From Halomonas sp. LR3S48 (lineage in GTDB: Bacteria > Pseudomonadota > Gammaproteobacteria > Pseudomonadales > Halomonadaceae), in contig NZ_CP107009.1 of the NCBI RefSeq assembly GCF_025725665.1, positions 2,418,001 to 2,482,000 of the forward strand: a stretch of 64,000 nucleotides of DNA, given 5' to 3'. A program made the position numbers and the translations under genes. Positions within the stretch are counted from its first letter, which is position 1. Each line of letters starts with the position of its first letter. This document shows positions 17,422-28,676 of the stretch, piece after piece. The notes beneath the pieces are model-generated. The model was not told where the DNA came from, did no database searches, and saw only the letters and a list, made by a program, of their open reading frames with translations.

Positions 17422-18462
17422 ATGCGTGAACGGTGGCAGCAGGTCGGCTTCGCTCCCCCGCGCGGATTGACCAACCCGCACGTGCAGACGCTGTTGCCTC
17501 GCCTGCTCCCTCGGGCCCGGCTCACATGCGAAAGCGAGATCCTCGAGCTGCCCGATGGCGATTTCGTCGAGCTCAACTGGATCCGGCCAGCCCCTGCCAG
17601 CCCGGAGGCGCCGGTCTTCGTACTGTTCCATGGCCTCGAAGGCTCGTTTCAATCGCCCTATGCCCGCTGGCTACTGGCAACCGCCGGCGACATGGGCTGG
17701 CGGGCGCTGCTGATGCATTTCCGTGGCTGCGGCAGCCGGCCGAATCGCCTGCCCCGGGCCTACCACAGCGGCGACACTGCCGACGCCTACTGGCTGATAA
17801 GCGAACTGTCGCGGCGCTACCCCAAGGCATTGAAAGTGGCTGCCGGCGTCTCACTGGGTGGCAACATGCTGCTCAAACTCGTTGCCGAACAGGGCGGCGG
17901 TGGCCTCGACCTCGCCGGCGCGATCGTGATAAGTGCGCCGCTGGACCTCGCCGCAAGCGCGGAGAGGCTGCATCGCGGCTTTTCGCGAATCTATGAACGT
18001 CACCTGCTGAACGCGCTGAAACGCAAGGTGGCGCCACGGCTCGCGCGGGGCGAGCTGCCCCTGGCACTGGATAGTCACGCGCTGGCGCGAATCGACAGCC
18101 TGCGCGGCTACGACGATGCGGTAACCGCGCCGCTGCATGGTTTCCGCGATGCCGCGGATTACTACCGCCGCGCCTCCGCCGGACGCCTGCTCGGCGAGGT
18201 CGAGCTGCCCACGCTGATCGTGCACGCCGACGACGATCCCTTCATGCCCGCCGCACTCTTCGAGCGGTTACCCGAGCCAGCCGATGCGGTGCGCCTGGAG
18301 ATCACCCGACACGGCGGCCATGTCGGCTTCATGGAGTGGCGCAACCGTCGCCTGCAGCCGTGGCTGAGGCAACGCCTGGCGCACGAGCTGGCCTGTTGGG
18401 CCGACACTGGCGTCTCCTGGCAGTCGGCCATGGGTCGACATCTCAGTCGATCGGACAACTGA
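17422..18462 (+). CDS. yheT: YheT-family alpha/beta hydrolase
   Basis: The 346-residue protein is an alpha/beta hydrolase of the YheT/ABHD group: [17 protein letters not shown] at the start, [16 protein letters not shown] oxyanion region, nucleophile serine in [13 protein letters not shown], aspartate in [12 protein letters not shown] and histidine in [11 protein letters not shown]. The physiological substrate is unknown; family members are carboxylesterase-like. ATG 17422 lies four bases after the pepQ stop. Its last 20 bases overlap the convergent msrA gene. Confidence 0.88.
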   Translation: MRERWQQVGFAPPRGLTNPHVQTLLPRLLPRARLTCESEILELPDGDFVELNWIRPAPASPEAPVFVLFHGLEGSFQSPYARWLLATAGDMGWRALLMHFRGCGSRPNRLPRAYHSGDTADAYWLISELSRRYPKALKVAAGVSLGGNMLLKLVAEQGGGGLDLAGAIVISAPLDLAASAERLHRGFSRIYERHLLNALKRKVAPRLARGELPLALDSHALARIDSLRGYDDAVTAPLHGFRDAADYYRRASAGRLLGEVELPTLIVHADDDPFMPAALFERLPEPADAVRLEITRHGGHVGFMEWRNRRLQPWLRQRLAHELACWADTGVSWQSAMGRHLSRSDN

Positions 18463-19057
18463 CCCCGGTCCCCCGCAGGCCGCAGTAGCCACCCGGGTTC
18501 TTGTGCAGGTACTGCTGGTGGTACTCCTCCGCCAGGTAGAAGACGTCGAGAGGCGCGATTTCCGTGGTGATCCGTCCCCGCCCGGCCTGGGCCAGCGAGT
18601 ATTGATAAGCGTCACGGCTGCGCTGTGCGGCGACGAGCTGTGCATCGCTGGTGGTATAGATCGCCGAACGATACTGGCTGCCGACATCGTTGCCCTGTCG
18701 CATGCCCTGGGTCGGGTCATGCGCTTCCCAGAACACCCGGAGCAACGTCTCGACGTTCACTTCCTGGGGAGAGAAAACCACCCGGACCACCTCGGCGTGG
18801 CCGGTGCGTCCGGTGCATGTCTCCTCGTAGGTGGGGTTGGGCGTTACGCCGCCGGCATAGCCAACCGCCGTGACGTATACGCCCGGAAGCTGCCAGAACA
18901 GGCGCTCGGCGCCCCAGAAACAACCGAGCCCGAAGACGATCGTCTCGCACCCTTCGGGAAAAGGCGGCAGCATCGAGCGGTCGTTGACGGCATGTACACC
19001 CGAGACATGCACTGGCGTATCGCGACCCGGCAAGGCATGGGAAGGCTCGATGGTCAT
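18443..19057 (-). CDS. msrA: Peptide-methionine (S)-S-oxide reductase MsrA
   Basis: Repairs oxidised methionine. The 204-residue protein carries the catalytic [13 protein letters not shown] near residue 45, substrate-pocket residues in YTTSDAQ and EEYHQQYL, and C-terminal resolving cysteines in [15 protein letters not shown] 19057 follows an AGGAG site. There is an N-terminal stretch of about 40 residues before the catalytic motif, as in E. coli MsrA. The 3' end overlaps the convergent yheT-like gene by 20 bases. Confidence 0.95.
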   Translation of the reverse strand: MTIEPSHALPGRDTPVHVSGVHAVNDRSMLPPFPEGCETIVFGLGCFWGAERLFWQLPGVYVTAVGYAGGVTPNPTYEETCTGRTGHAEVVRVVFSPQEVNVETLLRVFWEAHDPTQGMRQGNDVGSQYRSAIYTTSDAQLVAAQRSRDAYQYSLAQAGRGRITTEIAPLDVFYLAEEYHQQYLHKNPGGYCGLRGTGVSCPID

Positions 19058-19118
19058 GACGATTCTCCTGTGAACGGGTGCGGTTGGAGCCCCGCGACAT
19101 CGGTCACGGGGCGGTCGA

Positions 19119-22100
19119 TCATGGCGTCTCGTCAAGCTTCGGCGGACTGCCCGGCCGGGTGAAGATGTACACCAGGTCAACGGCCTGGGCAGCCCCCGAG
19201 ACGGCTTGCACGTAGAGGTTGCGCCACAGGGTGTAGCGCAGCGTCAGTTCGGCGATCGGCGAGAAGATACCGACACCATAGCTGATGCGCAGATCCTCTG
19301 TCAGGTAGCCGCTGACCACCACCTGGCTGTCATCGCCGGCCCCGGCGGTCTCCAGCGCCAGATCGTCGATGCCGAACGCCTGACCGATCGCTCCCACGGC
19401 GCCGCCGGTGCGCCCCAGGGTGAGGCCGACCAGTGCCGAGGTCAGCGCACCATCAGCGTCGCCGTCCCTCGGGGCGCGGCCCCGCAGCAGATAAGAGAGC
19501 GCCCGCGCCTCGTCCATGGCCGGTTCGGAGAAGATCGTCAGGGTCGGCTCGGCGGCGAAGCCGGTCACGCGCAGCCCCGCCACCACGCCATCCTCGGTGG
19601 CATCAGGATTGCGAATTGCCTCAAAGTCGAGCAGCGGCTGGTCGGGAGGACCGCTGAACAACAGCTCCCCCTGGCGAATCAGCAGGTCCTGGCCGAAGGC
19701 ACGGAAGCGTCCGTCGGTCAGGCTGACGTCACCGAACAGCTGTACCGGCCCATCCTGCTGACGCACCTGAAGGGTGCCGAGCAGCTCGGTCTCGAGGCCC
19801 ATCGCTTCCAGCTTCATGTCGGGCCCCAGGGAAAGATTGATGCGCACGTCGAGGCGCATGCCCGCTTCGCGCAGGGCCACCGCGGCCGCTTCATCGGTAC
19901 CGGCGGTCGCCTCGAGCTCGTCGCGCTGCTGGGCACGCGCCTCGTCACGGCGGGTGATGATGATCTCATCGGGGCTTGGGCTGACGGCTGCCGGTGGGGC
20001 TTCACCAATTTCCAGCCTGGCCCAGGGCACCTGGACGTCGCCACGCACGCGTAGCTCTTGCGGATTGATCCGCACGGCAATCTCTGGCGCGACGCGCAGG
20101 CGGCCGAACTGGGGCAGGCTCACCAGCAACGGGCTCCGGGTGCCGTCCAGATCCACGGCAATGCGCCACTCGTCGAGAGACGGCCAACTGGCATTGCCAT
20201 CGATGACCAGACGCCCCTCGTCACTCGCCACATAACCCACGAGTCGCGCGCTGTTGCCATTGAACTCGACGCGTATGCGGCCATCCTCGACGATCAACGG
20301 CACATCGAGCCCCGAGGCACGCAGGCCGGTGAGTTCGAGCGCACCGTTCAGGCTCGGGTTGTCCCGCGTTCCCGAAATTCCGACCCGGCCGGCGACGATA
20401 CCTTCCAGCATGTCGAGCCCCTCGGTAAGGGTGCGATAGCGCGACAGGTCCAGGCCGTCGAGGACCAGCACGCCGTTCAGCTCACCGGCTCCCAGCGGGT
20501 CGTCCAGGCCGATGTCGAGGTCGAGGCGGCCCGCGTCGCCGAGTTCCAGCTCGAGTTCCAGCGTCGTACGTGCCTGGCTGGCCTCCACTCGTGCGTTCAG
20601 GCGCGTATCTGGCATCGACCAGGGCTGGCCGTAGATATCGGCACCTTCCAGGTTCAGCTCGCTTGCCAGGTCCGCCTCGATGTCCCATTGGCGCCCCCCT
20701 TGCCGCCAGCGCGCCTGCAGCTCCAGGTTGGTCTCACCACTGGCGCGCCACTCTTCCGGCAGCAATTCGGCGAGCAACTCCATGGGCAGGCTTTGCACCG
20801 ACAGCGATAACTCCCCCTGATCGGCACTGGCCTGTAGCGTATCGTCCAGGCACAGACGACCGCCCTGCTCGCGGCGCAGGCAGAACGGCTGCACCTGAGC
20901 CCGACCGCTCGCCAGATCGGCGCTGAAGACGATCGGTTCGTCGAGGCGCATCTCGCCATAATCGCTATCGACTTCCAGTGGGTCGATACGCCCCGTATAG
21001 CGCTGCCGCTCGGTGGCAAGGCCACCCTCGAGCACCAGTGACGCTCTCGACAGCGGCATGCCGACCCCGGCGATGGCGGTGAGTTCGGCCCGATGCGACG
21101 AGAGTCGCCCTGTCAGGTCCAGCGACACATCGCTGAAACGCTGCCCGCCCGCGACCAAGCGCTCGATATCGAGACTCATGTCGAGCTCGGGATCGTCCAG
21201 GCCCTCTACACTGCCACTGAGCCGCAACGTCTCGAGGCGGTTATCGGCGAAAGCCAGTTCCCGCCCCTGCAGGTCGAGGTTCAACCTTGGCCGCTCCGGG
21301 GTGCCCTCGGTGCGGAAGCGCCCGGTCAGGCTTCCGCTCAGTTCATCGTGCAGGCTGCCAAGCTCGGTGAGCGAGAGATCTCCACTCAGGTCCATTTGCC
21401 TGTCGGAAATCGCACCGCTCGCCGTGACGCGGTTGTTGCCCTGACGAAAATCGAATTCCTCGACTTGCCACTGCATGTCGCTGTTCCCTGCCAGGCGCGC
21501 ACGCAACGACAACGGCAGCTCCTGAAGTTCGCCGTCGATGGCCAACCGCGGCACGCGCAGCTGCCAGCCTTGAGGAGTCTGGCTGAAGGAGATGTCCAGG
21601 TTGCCGTCGAGGCGTCCTTCCATGGCATCGGTGAACAGCCCGGGATCAACATTGTCGAGCCGTGCCGTGGCCTCGACGTCGAGCCCATCCTGCCACTCGA
21701 CCCGCCCGCGGCTGACCACCGAGGCATCGCCCAGGGCAAGTGACAGCGGCGTCCAGGCGAAGTGCTCGAAATCGCCGCTTCCCGACAGGGCGACCCGGGT
21801 CAGGGGAATGTCGGGGCCTTCCAGGCGCATCGTCAGCGCCGCGCTGTAATCGATTAGACTGCCTGACAGCCGCAGGGCGAGATCTTCGACCACGTAGGGC
21901 TCGGCGAGCTCCTCCTCCTGCGACAATTCCGCCGTCATCGGTAGCGGCCAGCGCAAGAATTCGCTCTGCAGCGAGGCATTGAATGGCACGCTGGGGTCCA
22001 GTACATCGGCTTGGGCCGACAGGCTGGCATCCACCGGCCCACGGGCGTCGAGTTGCGCGCGCAGCTCGCCCAGGCTGCCATCCAGTCTCAGGTCGAGGCG

Positions 22101-23363
22101 CTGGCCGGCCAGTTCGGGCATCAGCTCGGGTAGCCACAGGGCGGCTTCGAGCCGCGCCTCGAGCGGATAGTCATCACGTAGCTCGACACGCGCGGTCAAG
22201 CGGGCATCGACATCGAGGCTGGCGACGTCCAGTGCGGTGACGTCGACCTGCTGGCCGCTCGCCTCGAGGGAGAGCGTAAGATGACGCAGGTCGTAGTCCA
22301 CCGGGCCTCGCACTTCGATACCCTCGAGGCGGATACGTGGCGCCGACACGGTCAGCGGCAGCACGACCTCGGGCAGCGCGATGCGCTCGCGCTCCTCAAA
22401 GGGCAATGAAGGCTCGGCTACCGGAGCCCGCACGGCTTCAACGGCAGCAAGAGCCTGCTCGCTCAGCACGGAGGCGTCCGTTGGTGCCTCCAGGGCCAGG
22501 CGCGCCGCTCCGGGTGGCGGGATGGCGACTTGCAGTTGAGTGAGCCGCGTAGGCAGCAGGGATAGCTTCTCCCCTTCGGCCTCGATGCCGGTATGGAGCA
22601 TATCCCAGGCGATACGCGTGCCGTCGGCGAGTCGCAGCTCGACATCCTCCACTTCGAGCTCCGGCGCCGAGATGTCGAGCGGAAAGCGGAACGGCGAGGC
22701 CATGTCCTGCGGTGCCCCGTCAGATGTCCCCAACGACGGGCGAGAAAGTGGTTCTTCCGCTTCTTCCGTCTCTCCCGTTGATTCGGACGTCGTCTCGGTG
22801 CTGAGCGGCAGGACCACACGCAGGCCCTCGGCACGAGAAGTGGCCAGCTGCAGCCGCGAGCTCTCCGCCTGGGCTGCCGTCGTCAGGTGGGCAAGCGCGA
22901 TCCGCGTACCGTCGGCCAAGCGTAGCCGAGTATCCTCCAGCACCAGCTCACGCACTTCCAGGGGAAGCGGCAAACGGATGGGGCCGCCCGTCTCTGCTTG
23001 CGATTGATCTTGTGACTCCGCCGTATCGCTCGCCTGCAACCGCACATGACCGCCCTGCATGGCCAGTCGCTCGATGCATAGCCGGCCACGCAGCAGGCAA
23101 TCATCCGCCCAGGTGAGTTCGAGCCGCTCGGCGGCGATCTCGGCCGCACCCGCTTCGATCTGGAAACCATGCAGCACCATGTGATCCAGCGGAGCCCCTT
23201 CGACGCGCTCCAACTGGTAGAAGCCGCGCTTGGCGCCCTCCTCCAGCAGCAAGCCGGCCCCCCAGGGTGACAGTGCGAGGCCGAGTACGAGAAGTACGAC
23301 GCCGATTGCCAGCACGGGTAGCACGAACAGTAGCTTCAGAATGGCAAGGGTCAGACGCCGCAT
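19119..23363 (-). CDS. tamB: Translocation and assembly module subunit TamB
   Basis: TamB is the large inner-membrane-anchored, periplasm-spanning partner of TamA, with roles in outer-membrane protein insertion and in phospholipid transport across the periplasm. The 1414-residue protein starts with a membrane anchor ([21 protein letters not shown]), continues as a long repetitive beta-helical region, and ends in the conserved TamB domain ([20 protein letters not shown] in the C-terminal fifth and [16 protein letters not shown] near the end). ATG 23363 lies two bases after the tamA stop. It is somewhat longer than E. coli TamB (1259). Confidence 0.93.
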   Translation of the reverse strand: MRRLTLAILKLLFVLPVLAIGVVLLVLGLALSPWGAGLLLEEGAKRGFYQLERVEGAPLDHMVLHGFQIEAGAAEIAAERLELTWADDCLLRGRLCIERLAMQGGHVRLQASDTAESQDQSQAETGGPIRLPLPLEVRELVLEDTRLRLADGTRIALAHLTTAAQAESSRLQLATSRAEGLRVVLPLSTETTSESTGETEEAEEPLSRPSLGTSDGAPQDMASPFRFPLDISAPELEVEDVELRLADGTRIAWDMLHTGIEAEGEKLSLLPTRLTQLQVAIPPPGAARLALEAPTDASVLSEQALAAVEAVRAPVAEPSLPFEERERIALPEVVLPLTVSAPRIRLEGIEVRGPVDYDLRHLTLSLEASGQQVDVTALDVASLDVDARLTARVELRDDYPLEARLEAALWLPELMPELAGQRLDLRLDGSLGELRAQLDARGPVDASLSAQADVLDPSVPFNASLQSEFLRWPLPMTAELSQEEELAEPYVVEDLALRLSGSLIDYSAALTMRLEGPDIPLTRVALSGSGDFEHFAWTPLSLALGDASVVSRGRVEWQDGLDVEATARLDNVDPGLFTDAMEGRLDGNLDISFSQTPQGWQLRVPRLAIDGELQELPLSLRARLAGNSDMQWQVEEFDFRQGNNRVTASGAISDRQMDLSGDLSLTELGSLHDELSGSLTGRFRTEGTPERPRLNLDLQGRELAFADNRLETLRLSGSVEGLDDPELDMSLDIERLVAGGQRFSDVSLDLTGRLSSHRAELTAIAGVGMPLSRASLVLEGGLATERQRYTGRIDPLEVDSDYGEMRLDEPIVFSADLASGRAQVQPFCLRREQGGRLCLDDTLQASADQGELSLSVQSLPMELLAELLPEEWRASGETNLELQARWRQGGRQWDIEADLASELNLEGADIYGQPWSMPDTRLNARVEASQARTTLELELELGDAGRLDLDIGLDDPLGAGELNGVLVLDGLDLSRYRTLTEGLDMLEGIVAGRVGISGTRDNPSLNGALELTGLRASGLDVPLIVEDGRIRVEFNGNSARLVGYVASDEGRLVIDGNASWPSLDEWRIAVDLDGTRSPLLVSLPQFGRLRVAPEIAVRINPQELRVRGDVQVPWARLEIGEAPPAAVSPSPDEIIITRRDEARAQQRDELEATAGTDEAAAVALREAGMRLDVRINLSLGPDMKLEAMGLETELLGTLQVRQQDGPVQLFGDVSLTDGRFRAFGQDLLIRQGELLFSGPPDQPLLDFEAIRNPDATEDGVVAGLRVTGFAAEPTLTIFSEPAMDEARALSYLLRGRAPRDGDADGALTSALVGLTLGRTGGAVGAIGQAFGIDDLALETAGAGDDSQVVVSGYLTEDLRISYGVGIFSPIAELTLRYTLWRNLYVQAVSGAAQAVDLVYIFTRPGSPPKLDETP

Positions 23364-23365
23364 TC

Positions 23366-25255
23366 TCAGAATTCCGGGCCGATGGCGAAGTGCAGGCGCC
23401 ACGAGTTCTCCTCGTCATCGAAGGGGTGGGCGATATCGAAACGCACCGGTCCGACGGGGGAAATCCACCGTACGCCTAGGCCGGCACCGGTATTGAGGTC
23501 TTGCGGCCACCAGTCATCGAAGGCGTCCCCGCTGTCGACGAAGGCAGCCCCCCACCAATTTCCGGTCACGCGGCGCTGGATTTCGACGCTTCCGGCCAGC
23601 ATCTGCTGGCCGCCGCGCAACAACCCCTCCTCGTTGCGTGGTGCCAAGGTTTCGTAGCCGTAGCCTCGGACCGAGCGATCGCCACCAGCGAAGAAGCGCA
23701 ACGAGGGCGGCACCTGGGAGAAGTCGCTGGTCTCGATGGCACCCAGACCCAGCCGAGTGACGAACCGCAGGTCATCGCCGAGCATGCGTATCCATTCGGT
23801 ATTGCCCGTCATGCGCAGGAAGTCGGCGTCCGAGCCCCAGACGGTATCGGAGTACTCCAGGGTGATGCGCTGGCGGTCACCCCAGGTGGGGAAGCGGGGA
23901 TCACGGGTCCGCGTCCGCGACCAGCTCACTCCCGGGTAGTAAATGAAGACACTTGCGTCCTCCCCGCCCTGGGTGAAGTCCTCGAAGGTGGCACGCACGA
24001 ACAGGGTCTGCACCCAGCGGTTGTCGAACTCCCAGCGCCGTGCCAGCTCGACCGTCGCCTCGTTGGATTGCGTATCCTCGTTGTCGCGATGACGCAAGCC
24101 ATACTGGAAGCGGTACTGGTCGCGCAACGGGTTATCCAGTGGCAACAGGTAGGTACCGGTCAGGTGTTGCTCCGGCTGGGAAATGAAGAAGTCGTGTTCG
24201 AGGCTGTGTCCGTAACGATTGATCCACGGCTGGTTCCAGGCGAAGTGCAGACGCGGTCCGACGTCGGTGGCGTAGCCGACGCCGGTCTCGAACTGATGAC
24301 GGTCGGCCGGGGCCAGCACCACATCGATCGGCATATTGGGACGCTCGGGCACATTCAGGCTGGCGACGGCAGACAGAGCCGAGGCCGACAACCGCGGTCC
24401 GGTGACCATTGCCGTGCGCGTGGACGGAGCCTGTGGAAGCGTGGCGTCGCCCTCGGTTGACACCTGGTTCCACCAGCCCAATGTCGGTGGCGCCAGGGCC
24501 AGTTCGCGCCGGGCATCGAGCCGGGGGCGCACGCTGACCGAACTGAACCAGTTGGTCTGGCCCAGACGCTGCGCATAAAGTGCTACCTCGCCGGCCCGAT
24601 AGGGTTCCCCAGGCTCGAACGGGGCCATGTTGCGCAACCGATCCTTGACGATATGACTACCGCGAATCGCGATGTCGCCGAAATCGTAGCGCTGGCCACT
24701 GTCGAGGGTGAGGTAGAGCCTGGCACTCTCGTCGAAGGGCCGCACCTCCATGCGCCGGTCGGTGAAGGACCAGTCGAAATAGCCGCGCTCGAGGGCGAGA
24801 TTGGCCAACCGGCTGCGCATGCGATCCCAGGGTGCATGCACCAGGGGATCACCCTCTGCCAAGGGAAAGGCGTCGACGGTATCGCGAAAGGGCTTGTCCT
24901 TGGCAGCCTCGCCTTCGATCCGGATATCGAGGGTCTCGATGATCACCTGCGGTCCGGGATCGATGGCGAGAGTGACATAGCGAGGTGGATCCTGCTCATC
25001 GAGGCGTGAACGTATGCGCGGTTCGTAGTAGCCGTACACCCGCACGGCTTCGCGCGTACGACGCACCGCTTCGCCTTCCAGGCGACGGCGGTCGTACTGA
25101 GCAGCGTCCAGGTCACTCAGGTAATAGCGGACGTTATCGGCAACATCGCCTTCCAGTCCATCAATACGTGCCTCCAATGCCAGCGCTCCATGCGCCATGC
25201 CGAGACACAGGGCCGCCGCCCCCATGCGTGAGATCACGCCTCTTCCCATATTCAC
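23366..25255 (-). CDS. tamA: Outer-membrane assembly protein TamA (Omp85 family)
   Basis: TamA is the Omp85-type outer-membrane partner of TamB. The 629-residue protein has a signal peptide (MGAAALCLGMAHGALA), POTRA domains (about residues 28-260; YYEPRIRSRL, DIRIEGEA and IAIRGSHIV mark strands) and a beta-barrel with the Omp85 motif FFAGGDRSVRGYGYETL and the C-terminal FDIAHPFDD and terminal aromatic residue. A slightly shorter start at 25249 is possible. It lies 48 bases after the coiled-coil membrane protein gene and directly before tamB. Confidence 0.93.
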   Translation of the reverse strand: MNMGRGVISRMGAAALCLGMAHGALALEARIDGLEGDVADNVRYYLSDLDAAQYDRRRLEGEAVRRTREAVRVYGYYEPRIRSRLDEQDPPRYVTLAIDPGPQVIIETLDIRIEGEAAKDKPFRDTVDAFPLAEGDPLVHAPWDRMRSRLANLALERGYFDWSFTDRRMEVRPFDESARLYLTLDSGQRYDFGDIAIRGSHIVKDRLRNMAPFEPGEPYRAGEVALYAQRLGQTNWFSSVSVRPRLDARRELALAPPTLGWWNQVSTEGDATLPQAPSTRTAMVTGPRLSASALSAVASLNVPERPNMPIDVVLAPADRHQFETGVGYATDVGPRLHFAWNQPWINRYGHSLEHDFFISQPEQHLTGTYLLPLDNPLRDQYRFQYGLRHRDNEDTQSNEATVELARRWEFDNRWVQTLFVRATFEDFTQGGEDASVFIYYPGVSWSRTRTRDPRFPTWGDRQRITLEYSDTVWGSDADFLRMTGNTEWIRMLGDDLRFVTRLGLGAIETSDFSQVPPSLRFFAGGDRSVRGYGYETLAPRNEEGLLRGGQQMLAGSVEIQRRVTGNWWGAAFVDSGDAFDDWWPQDLNTGAGLGVRWISPVGPVRFDIAHPFDDEENSWRLHFAIGPEF

Positions 25256-25303
25256 GGCTTCCCGACTTGACTCTTGCCCGACCCACGGCGGGGTCAGGCA
25301 AAA

Positions 25304-26221
25304 TTACCGCAGGGCTTCCAGTCCTGCGCTAAGCGACAGCTGCTCCTGACGCAGCTCCCGCAACTCGGCTTCCATCGACGTCAAGCGTCCCCGAAGGCTG
25401 TCGACGGCCTGTGAGGCATCGTCGCGTTCGGCGGTCGCCTCGATCTCGGCGGACAGAGCGTCGAGGCGCTCTTCCATTGCCGTTTCCCGTGCTTCCATAC
25501 TCTCTTCCAGAGCTGCGAGTTCCTGCTCCATGAGCTGCTGGAAACGCTGGTCCACGGCCTCGAGTCGCTCGTCGAACGATGCTCTCACGCTCTGCTGCTG
25601 TTGTGCCACTTCATCTTGTTGCGATTGCCATTCGGAAAGCCGTTGCCCCTGGCGCTCGCTGGCCTCGGCGAGCGTCTCGATCCTTGCGGCCAAGGCTTCA
25701 CGGCCTTCGTTGCCGGCGCGTTCCAACGAGTCGAGGGATGTGCGTATCGCCGCGAGCAAAGCGTCACGATTCTCGGCCTCCTGCATGAGCCGCTCGAGTC
25801 TTGCCGACACGTCGTCAACTCGTTCATCGAGCGCCTCGAACCGAGAGGCATCTCCTTCCCCGACCTGCTGCACCTCGACCTCCAGGCCCGCCATGCGCGC
25901 CACGATCGATTCGGTATGCTCCTCCGTGGAGGCGATGCGCGACTCGATGGTCTCGAGGCGATCGCCACGCCCCTCTTCCGCATCGAAGCGGGCATGAACG
26001 TTAGACATCTCGGCGGAGATTTGTTGCATCTGGGTATTCATGCGCTCGCGCTCCTGCCAGCCCAGCCAGGACACCGCTAGCAACATGGCCAGCAGCAGCA
26101 GCACGGCAAACTTCAGGGGCCATAGCCGCGGTTGCGGTGGCGAAGAACGGCGCGGCCTTGTCAGGCTGGAATCCGGATCGGGCACGATAGGACGTCGCTC
26201 GGAGGGACGCGCTTCGGGCAT
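25304..26221 (-). CDS. Unknown coiled-coil membrane protein upstream of tamA
   Basis: The 305-residue protein is not a family I recognise. It has a basic, proline-rich cytoplasmic N-terminus of about 35 residues, one membrane helix (about residues 36-54, FAVLLLLAMLLAVSWLGW), and then about 245 residues of almost unbroken heptad-rich coiled coil rich in Glu, Gln, Arg and Ser, which would lie in the periplasm. ATG 26221 follows AAGGAG. It lies between a ugd-like gene and tamA, all co-directional, so it may act in envelope assembly or with TamAB; this is inferred from position only. Confidence 0.8.
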   Translation of the reverse strand: MPEARPSERRPIVPDPDSSLTRPRRSSPPQPRLWPLKFAVLLLLAMLLAVSWLGWQERERMNTQMQQISAEMSNVHARFDAEEGRGDRLETIESRIASTEEHTESIVARMAGLEVEVQQVGEGDASRFEALDERVDDVSARLERLMQEAENRDALLAAIRTSLDSLERAGNEGREALAARIETLAEASERQGQRLSEWQSQQDEVAQQQQSVRASFDERLEAVDQRFQQLMEQELAALEESMEARETAMEERLDALSAEIEATAERDDASQAVDSLRGRLTSMEAELRELRQEQLSLSAGLEALR

Positions 26222-26299
26222 GTCAAACTCCTTCTGGGCAGATGCGGCAGGCGCCCGTCCATTGTAAGCAGGTCAAGCCCCTGCGCGCACACTGCTGCC

Positions 26300-27613
26300 T
26301 CAACGCGTCGTCAAGCGCTCTTGCGCGTCGGCGCGGCGACCGATGCCACGATAGGTCAGCCCCCAACTGGCCACGTGGCCTGGGTCGTAGATATTACGAC
26401 CATCCAGCAGCAGACGCTCGCGTAACAGCTCGGCCAGCCGTGGCCAGTCCGGGTTCCAATAGTGCTTCCACTCGGTGACCAGCATCAGGGCATCGGCCCC
26501 GTCGCAGGCAGCATAGGGATCGCCGTCGAAAAGGGTCAGCAGCGGGTGATCGCCGACTTCCGTGCGAAGTGCCGGGGTCGCTGCCGGATCGTGTAGCTGC
26601 ACTCGCACACCCTGTGCCCAGAGCGCTTCGAGCAGCGTGAGCACCGGCGCATGATCGATGCGCGCCGAACCCGGCTTGAAGGCGCCCCCCCAGATCGCCA
26701 GGGTGCGCCCTTCGAGTTGGCCGTGGAAGTGGGTCCAGAGCTTGCGGAACAGCGTCTCCTTCTTCTGCTCGTTGATGTCCAGCACCTGTTCGAGCAGTGC
26801 CGAGTGGCGACCGCTGGCCTCCTGCACGTCGGCCAGGCGCATCAGGTCCCGCGAGAAGTGAGGGCCACCGAAGCCGCAGCCGGGATAGAGGTACTCGTAG
26901 CCGATGCGCGAATCCGCGCCCATGCCCTGACGCACGTATTCCACGTCGACCCCCAGGCTGTCGGCGAGTCCCGCGATCTCGTTCATGTAGCTGATTCGCG
27001 TGGCGAGCATGCCGATCGTCGCCAGCTTGGTCAGCTCGGCGGCTCGGCGTGGCATCAGTTGGATTACGTCGCGACGACGGTTGAAGGCTCGCAACAGCTC
27101 GCGGACCTGGGCCTCGGCCCGCTCATCGTCGCACCCCAGCAACCAGCGTCCCGGACGAGTGAAGCTGGCCCAAGCCCGCCCCTCCTCGATCATGTCTACC
27201 AGGGCCACCGCGCGGCGCTGGCCTGGCCCCAGACGTGCTTCGAGCCGCTCGGTCTCGCCGACGGGAAAGGTCGAATTATTGACCAGGGTCAGCGTGTCCT
27301 CCTGCCGCGCGGCAACGCGGGCCGCCAGGTCGCCAGCTTCATCGCGCTGCTCAGGAGAGAGCGCAAGCCAGAGGATATCGATACCCTGCGGGGACATATC
27401 GCCTTCGCCGTTGGCCAGGCGTAAGGTTCCCTGCTCCAACCCCTCTTCGAGACGATCGAGCAGGTCCGGTTCCCGTCGCAGCCAGTCGGCCGCCTTGAGC
27501 GATGGCCAGCGCATCGTTTCATGCGGCACCCAACGCACCTGATGTCCCACCCAAGAGAGGGCGGCGGCGGCCGTCGCCGCCGCCAGCTCACTGCCATGTA
27601 TCTCGATGCGCAT
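26300..27613 (-). CDS. Degenerate UDP-glucose/nucleotide-sugar dehydrogenase homolog
   Basis: The 437-residue protein has the full three-domain layout of UDP-glucose 6-dehydrogenase and follows galU by five bases, as ugd does in Pseudomonas. However, key residues differ. The glycine-rich NAD loop is replaced by EIHGSELAAATA. The catalytic cysteine motif (usually GGSCFPKD) reads GGPHFSRDL, with His252 where the nucleophile Cys belongs. The asparagine four residues after Lys196 is Ile200. NNSTFPVGE and the C-terminal GGAFKPGSARID remain. Either it is a pseudoenzyme or its chemistry has changed. The reading frame is intact, so it is not a pseudogene. Confidence 0.8.
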   Translation of the reverse strand: MRIEIHGSELAAATAAAALSWVGHQVRWVPHETMRWPSLKAADWLRREPDLLDRLEEGLEQGTLRLANGEGDMSPQGIDILWLALSPEQRDEAGDLAARVAARQEDTLTLVNNSTFPVGETERLEARLGPGQRRAVALVDMIEEGRAWASFTRPGRWLLGCDDERAEAQVRELLRAFNRRRDVIQLMPRRAAELTKLATIGMLATRISYMNEIAGLADSLGVDVEYVRQGMGADSRIGYEYLYPGCGFGGPHFSRDLMRLADVQEASGRHSALLEQVLDINEQKKETLFRKLWTHFHGQLEGRTLAIWGGAFKPGSARIDHAPVLTLLEALWAQGVRVQLHDPAATPALRTEVGDHPLLTLFDGDPYAACDGADALMLVTEWKHYWNPDWPRLAELLRERLLLDGRNIYDPGHVASWGLTYRGIGRRADAQERLTTR

Positions 27614-27618
27614 GGCGC

Positions 27619-28509
27619 TTACCTCACCTGGCTATAGCGTTCGAGGAGTTCGCGGAAACCTTCGCCCAAGCGCGGGTGACGGCGGGCGTAGACCAGCGTC
27701 GCCTCGAGGTAGCCGAGCTGGTGCCCGCAATCGTAGGTCTTGCCGCGCATCCGCCACGCATCGACGCCGTCACGCTGTCGCAGGGTCTCGATGGCGTCGG
27801 TCAGCTGGATCTCGTCACCGGCACCGGGGGGCGTCTCGGCCAGCAAGGGGAAGATGCTGCCCGGCAGCACGTAGCGGCCGATCACTGCCAGGTTGGAAGG
27901 CGCCTCCTCGCGGGCGGGCTTTTCCACCACCCCGGCCAGCGAACAGGCATTGCCGGCGGTCGGCGTCTCTCCCTCGGGGCTTACGATGCCGTATTTATGC
28001 ACCTGCTCCCAGGGCACCTCTTCGACCATCAGTTGCGAACGCCCGGTGGTCTCATAGGCTTCGATCATCCCGGCCAGGTCGTTGCGCTCGAGGCCTTCGT
28101 CGTCCACCAGCACGTCGGGCAGCAGCACGGCAAAGGGTTCGTCATCGCCGATCACGGGACGGGCGCAGAGCACCGCATGCCCTAGCCCCAGGGGCTCGTG
28201 CTGACGCACGCTGATGATGTTGACGTCGGCGGGCACGATGGCGCGCAGTTCGTCGAGAAGCTCCTGCTTGTTCTTGGCCTCGAGCGTGGCTTCGAGTTCG
28301 AAGTGGGTATCGAAGTGGTTCTCGATGGCGCTCTTGCTGGCGTGAGTCACCAGCACGATGTCACGGATGCCCGCCTTTACCGCCTCATTGACCACGTACT
28401 GGATCACGGGACGGTCGACGATGGTGATCATTTCCTTGGGAATCGCCTTCGAGGCTGGCAGGCAGCGGGTGCCGAATCCAGCCACGGGCAGTACGGCCTT
28501 GCGAATCAT
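27619..28509 (-). CDS. galU: UTP-glucose-1-phosphate uridylyltransferase GalU
   Basis: Makes UDP-glucose from UTP and glucose-1-phosphate, the precursor of many envelope sugars. The 296-residue protein has the nucleotidyltransferase motif [22 protein letters not shown] in two pieces ([11 protein letters not shown] then IPKEMI), [15 protein letters not shown] and [12 protein letters not shown]. The length is as in the family. It heads the minus-strand run galU, ugd-like, coiled-coil protein, tamA, tamB and is divergent from ubiG. Confidence 0.96.
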   Translation of the reverse strand: MIRKAVLPVAGFGTRCLPASKAIPKEMITIVDRPVIQYVVNEAVKAGIRDIVLVTHASKSAIENHFDTHFELEATLEAKNKQELLDELRAIVPADVNIISVRQHEPLGLGHAVLCARPVIGDDEPFAVLLPDVLVDDEGLERNDLAGMIEAYETTGRSQLMVEEVPWEQVHKYGIVSPEGETPTAGNACSLAGVVEKPAREEAPSNLAVIGRYVLPGSIFPLLAETPPGAGDEIQLTDAIETLRQRDGVDAWRMRGKTYDCGHQLGYLEATLVYARRHPRLGEGFRELLERYSQVR

Positions 28510-28676
28510 GGTGCCTTCCTTGTCGGTGGGTGAACGATCGGTCAGTGAATGGGACTCCCCGGCCTGTCCTTAGATTCCATCATGGGAAAGCCCGGGCAGC
28601 TACGGGTACAATGTGCATGATACCGAAGGTAAAGAATGTTGCCAGGGTGCCAGACCAATTGACACGGAGAGACCAC

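Noticed and set aside
26300..27613. Frameshifted or decaying ugd pseudogene
   Set aside because: The frame is uninterrupted for 437 codons, with normal codon use and a tight gap to galU; the lost residues are substitutions, not disruption.
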